Source: Microbacterium dauci (GTDB lineage Bacteria > Actinomycetota > Actinomycetes > Actinomycetales > Microbacteriaceae). From it: a stretch of 64,000 nucleotides of DNA. The notes beneath the pieces were generated by a model, which worked only from the letters and a program-made list of their open reading frames with translations, was not told where the DNA came from and did not search any database. Of this stretch, positions 61,688 to 64,000 are shown piece by piece (the first letter of the stretch is position 1; each line of letters begins with the position of its first letter). The position numbers and the translations under genes are program-made. Location of the stretch: contig NZ_JASJND010000006.1 of assembly GCF_030065535.1 (NCBI RefSeq), positions 478,388 to 542,387 on the forward strand, in the 5' to 3' direction.

Positions 61688-62281
61688 TCACCAGATCGCG
61701 AGCCTGACGAGCGCGCCGGCGGTGGCCGCCCACACGAGGCTCGCGAACGTACCGACGATGAAGCGCTCTCGAGCCTCCGCCGCGGCGAGCTCCGAGAACC
61801 GCCCGATGCCCTTGATCGCGACGACGACGGCGATCGCTTCGGGGAACCCTGCCATCACGGTCAGCACGACGGCGAGTCGCTCGAGGTAGCCGATCGCGGT
61901 GCCACCGCGCAGGAGTGGCTCGAGTCCATCGGCGGAGGCCGATGGGCGTGGCGGGCCGATGAGGATGCCGCCGTCCGCCGTCTCCCGTACTCGCGAGCCG
62001 GCGGCGAGTCGGAGGACGACCCGGGTCGCGGGGTTCCCGCCGAGCACGGCGAGCACAACGCCGAGCAGCGCGATCGGCACCGCGACGGAGGCGTGGACGT
62101 CGACGGGGGAGACCGCCGCGACGACCGTCGCGCTGACCAGGACGATCGCGGCCGCCGCCATCGGCGATGTCTTCGGCTGCCGGAACGTGATCGCCGCCAG
62201 GACGAGCGGTGCCGTCAGGCCCGCGAGGACGACGATCGACAGACTGAGGGCGATGACCGGGTCCACGTACAGGGCGTCCAT
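61688..62281 (-). CDS. Membrane protein, SatD-linked (DUF3307-like C-terminus)
   Basis: 197 residues with about five hydrophobic segments. The end GYLERLAVVLTVMAGFPEAI and AIKGIGRFSELAAAEARERF then FIVGTFASLVWAAT resembles the membrane end of DUF3307 proteins, which are often encoded beside SatD proteins. The first half is less recognisable. The ATG gives MDALYVDPVIALSLS; upstream in-frame sequence is hydrophilic shadow. It converges with the SatD gene; the two may act together but are not on one transcript. Confidence 0.7.
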   Translation of the reverse strand: MDALYVDPVIALSLSIVVLAGLTAPLVLAAITFRQPKTSPMAAAAIVLVSATVVAAVSPVDVHASVAVPIALLGVVLAVLGGNPATRVVLRLAAGSRVRETADGGILIGPPRPSASADGLEPLLRGGTAIGYLERLAVVLTVMAGFPEAIAVVVAIKGIGRFSELAAAEARERFIVGTFASLVWAATAGALVRLAIW

Positions 62282-62339
62282 GTCCGCCAGTCTGACACGC
62301 ACCGTCGACGCTGCGCGGAGGCGCGTCCTGCCGCGCTGA

Positions 62340-62352
62340 TAGCCTGAAACGC
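62340..62352 (+). promoter_or_regulatory. Leaderless promoter of tyrS
   Basis: TAGCCT is 7 bases before the GTG start. No T-box leader is present. Confidence 0.6.
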
Positions 62353-63654
62353 GTGTCTGCAACCCCCGTGAGCGCACTCGCGCCCGCCAACGATCCGTCG
62401 TTCGAGAACGTCTGGGACGAAATCGTCTGGCGCGGCCTCGTGCACGTGTCCACCGACCAGGAGGCGCTGCGCGCGCTGCTGTCCGAGGGCTCGATCACGT
62501 ACTACTGCGGCTTCGATCCGACTGCGCCGAGCCTGCACCTGGGGAACCTCGTGCAGCTGCTCCTTATGCGGCGCCTGCAGCTGGCAGGCCACAGCCCGCT
62601 CGGGCTCGTCGGCGGCTCGACCGGCCTCATCGGCGACCCGCGTCCGACCGCGGAGCGCGTCCTCAACACTCGGGAGACCGTCGAGGAGTGGGTGTCGCGC
62701 CTGCGCGCACAGGTCGAGAGATTCCTGAGCTTCGAGGGCGACAACGCCGCCCGCATGGTGAACAATCTCGACTGGACCGCGCCGATGAGCGCGATCGATT
62801 TCCTCCGCGAAATCGGCAAGCACTTCCGCGTCGGGACGATGATCAAGAAGGACGCGGTCTCGGCGCGACTGAACTCCGATGCCGGGATCAGCTACACCGA
62901 ATTCAGCTACCAGATCCTCCAGGGCATGGACTTCCTCGAACTGCACCGCAGCTACGGCTGTGTGCTGCAGACCGGTGGCAGCGACCAGTGGGGAAACCTC
63001 ACGAGTGGGACGGACCTCATCCACCGTGTCGAGGGCACCTCGGTGCACGCCATCGGGACGCCGCTGATCACGAACACGGACGGCACCAAGTTCGGCAAGA
63101 GCGAGGGCAATGCGATCTGGCTGGATGCCGAGATGTGCAGCCCTTACCGGATGTACCAGTTCTGGCTGAGCACCGCCGATGCCGATGTGATCTCTCGGCT
63201 CAAGGTCTTCACGTTCCTCACGCGCGATGAGATCGCCGAGTACGAGCGCCTCGTGGAGACGGAGCCGTTCCGTCGTGCGGCGCAGCGCCGACTCGCGCTC
63301 GAGGTGACGACGACGGTGCACGGGCACGACGCCGCGCTCGCGGTCGTCGCCGCGTCGGATGCACTGTTCGGCCAGGGTGATCTGACGTCGTTGGATGCCG
63401 CCACCCTCCGCAGCGCACTCGAAGAGCTCCCGCATGCTCGCACGGCCGACGGGATCCCTATTGTGCAGGCGCTCGTGGAGACCGGACTGGTGTCGAGTCT
63501 GAGCGAGGCTCGTCGTGCCATCGCTCAAGGCGGTGTGGTCGTGGACGGCGAGAAGGTCGCGGACGAAGGCCACATCGTGGCTGGTTCCTTGCCCGGGGGA
63601 GTGTCGGTCGTGCGCCGCGGCAAGAAGACGCTTGCCGGCGTCTTCGTGGGGTAG
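62353..63654 (+). CDS. tyrS: Tyrosine--tRNA ligase
   Basis: 433 residues, class I. The HIGH motif reads HLGN (62-65, PSLHLGNL) and the KMSKS loop reads KFGKS (246-250); an S4 RNA-binding domain ends the protein (about 360-433, LVETGLVSSLSEARRAIAQGG). It charges tRNA-Tyr. Last protein gene before an rRNA operon, the usual actinobacterial order. Confidence 0.97.
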   Translation: MSATPVSALAPANDPSFENVWDEIVWRGLVHVSTDQEALRALLSEGSITYYCGFDPTAPSLHLGNLVQLLLMRRLQLAGHSPLGLVGGSTGLIGDPRPTAERVLNTRETVEEWVSRLRAQVERFLSFEGDNAARMVNNLDWTAPMSAIDFLREIGKHFRVGTMIKKDAVSARLNSDAGISYTEFSYQILQGMDFLELHRSYGCVLQTGGSDQWGNLTSGTDLIHRVEGTSVHAIGTPLITNTDGTKFGKSEGNAIWLDAEMCSPYRMYQFWLSTADADVISRLKVFTFLTRDEIAEYERLVETEPFRRAAQRRLALEVTTTVHGHDAALAVVAASDALFGQGDLTSLDAATLRSALEELPHARTADGIPIVQALVETGLVSSLSEARRAIAQGGVVVDGEKVADEGHIVAGSLPGGVSVVRRGKKTLAGVFVG

Positions 63655-63687
63655 GAGCGCGCGACACGCCCGGGATGCAAGGGTGAT

Positions 63688-63716
63688 TTGCCGGACCCGT
63701 CATCCGCGCGTAACTT
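63688..63716 (+). promoter_or_regulatory. rRNA operon promoter P1 (candidate)
   Basis: TTGCCG (63688-63693), 17 bases, then TAACTT (63711-63716), inside an unusually AT-rich stretch for this genome. Confidence 0.6.
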
Positions 63717-63801
63717 ATTACTTGTTCGCCCCACAGGGAAGAGCGAGAGCCGGAAGGCCTTGCCCCCTCAAGCGGAGAACGAGCCCAACCCAAACCTCTC
63801 C

Positions 63802-63831
63802 TTGAGAGAACAAGACCGTGAGGTCTAGGAT
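63802..63831 (+). promoter_or_regulatory. rRNA operon promoter P2 (candidate)
   Basis: TTGAGA (63802-63807), 18 bases, then TAGGAT (63826-63831). With P1 this makes tandem rRNA promoters. Confidence 0.55.
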
Positions 63832-64000
63832 GGGAAGCCCACCTCGAAGCCCCGTGGTGATCGCACGTCGGAGATCTGAGATCTCGATATGCCATCACGT
63901 TCGGCGAGGCGTGGACACGACGAGAAGTTGCCTCACTACGAAGCCCGGAAGGGTGGTGTGGGAGCATCCGATCCTTGAGAACTCAACAGCGTGCACTTGT
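63832..64000 (+). other. rrn: rRNA operon leader (5' of 16S rRNA)
   Basis: No protein gene. The end ATCCTTGAGAACTCAACAGC is the well-known sequence just upstream of 16S rRNA in Microbacteriaceae (boxA/processing-stem region), so the 16S gene should start within about 100-200 bases beyond the window. Confidence 0.85.

Noticed and set aside
62282..62352. T-box or other leader for tyrS (and likewise pheS)
   Set aside because: Both genes are leaderless or nearly so, leaving no room for a T-box.

Overview
The window is a contiguous piece of a high-GC actinobacterial chromosome. Its gene content, the CE1758/CE1759-type flavin enzyme pair, DUF5302, DUF3046, DUF1844, the PriA-type HisA and the rRNA leader all point to the family Microbacteriaceae, most likely Microbacterium (inference from remembered gene order and protein sequence; no search was run). 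It looks like ordinary vertically inherited core genome. I see no transposase, integrase, phage gene, CRISPR array or tRNA. Genes are packed tightly, with many start/stop overlaps (ATGA or GTGA).

Layout. 1-7.9 kb: the end of a flavin monooxygenase gene and its FMN reductase, a DedA membrane protein, a glycosyltransferase fused to an SGNH hydrolase, and a two-component system divergent from the C4-dicarboxylate carrier dctA. 8-18 kb: pnp with a structured leader, an aldo/keto-reductase-like protein that seems to have lost its catalytic tetrad, a histidine phosphatase, an APH-like kinase, a TSUP transporter, dapB, and a minus-strand group (TIGR01777 oxidoreductase, OsmC, DUF4395 protein, thioredoxin-like protein). 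18-31 kb: thyX-dapA-rnj, ftsK, pgsA-cinA-clgR-DUF3046, recA-recX, miaB-miaA. 31-41 kb: dapF, a methyltransferase, hflX, an S9 peptidase, lexA divergent from a LysM protein, and hisC-hisB-hisH-priA. 41-52 kb: DUF1844 protein, infC-rpmI-rplT, an rRNA/tRNA methyltransferase, a glutamate-type ABC importer, pheST and an AAA ATPase. 53-61 kb: the arginine operon argCJBDF, a membrane acyltransferase-like gene, and argH. 61-64 kb: a SatD-family gene, a membrane protein, tyrS, and the promoter and leader of an rRNA operon whose 16S gene lies beyond the right edge.

How it works together. Three lysine/diaminopimelate genes (dapA, dapB, dapF), four histidine genes and most of the arginine pathway sit here, but argG and argR do not. 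DNA-damage control is represented by recA, recX, lexA and a LysM protein placed like an SOS division inhibitor, with LexA-type boxes at recA and between lexA and the LysM gene. RNA turnover and translation are represented by pnp, rnj, hflX, infC, miaA/miaB, pheST and tyrS.

Regulation is the most interesting layer. About twenty genes have a TANNNT -10 hexamer 6-8 bases before the start codon, the signature of leaderless mRNAs. Two of these leaderless starts open tiny reading frames instead of the annotated gene: an arginine-rich 24-codon leader before argC, which looks like a transcription-attenuation peptide, and a 9-codon frame that overlaps the hflX start. infC appears to start at AUC. The heptamer GGATGCC/GGCATCC is spread over the window far more often than base composition predicts.
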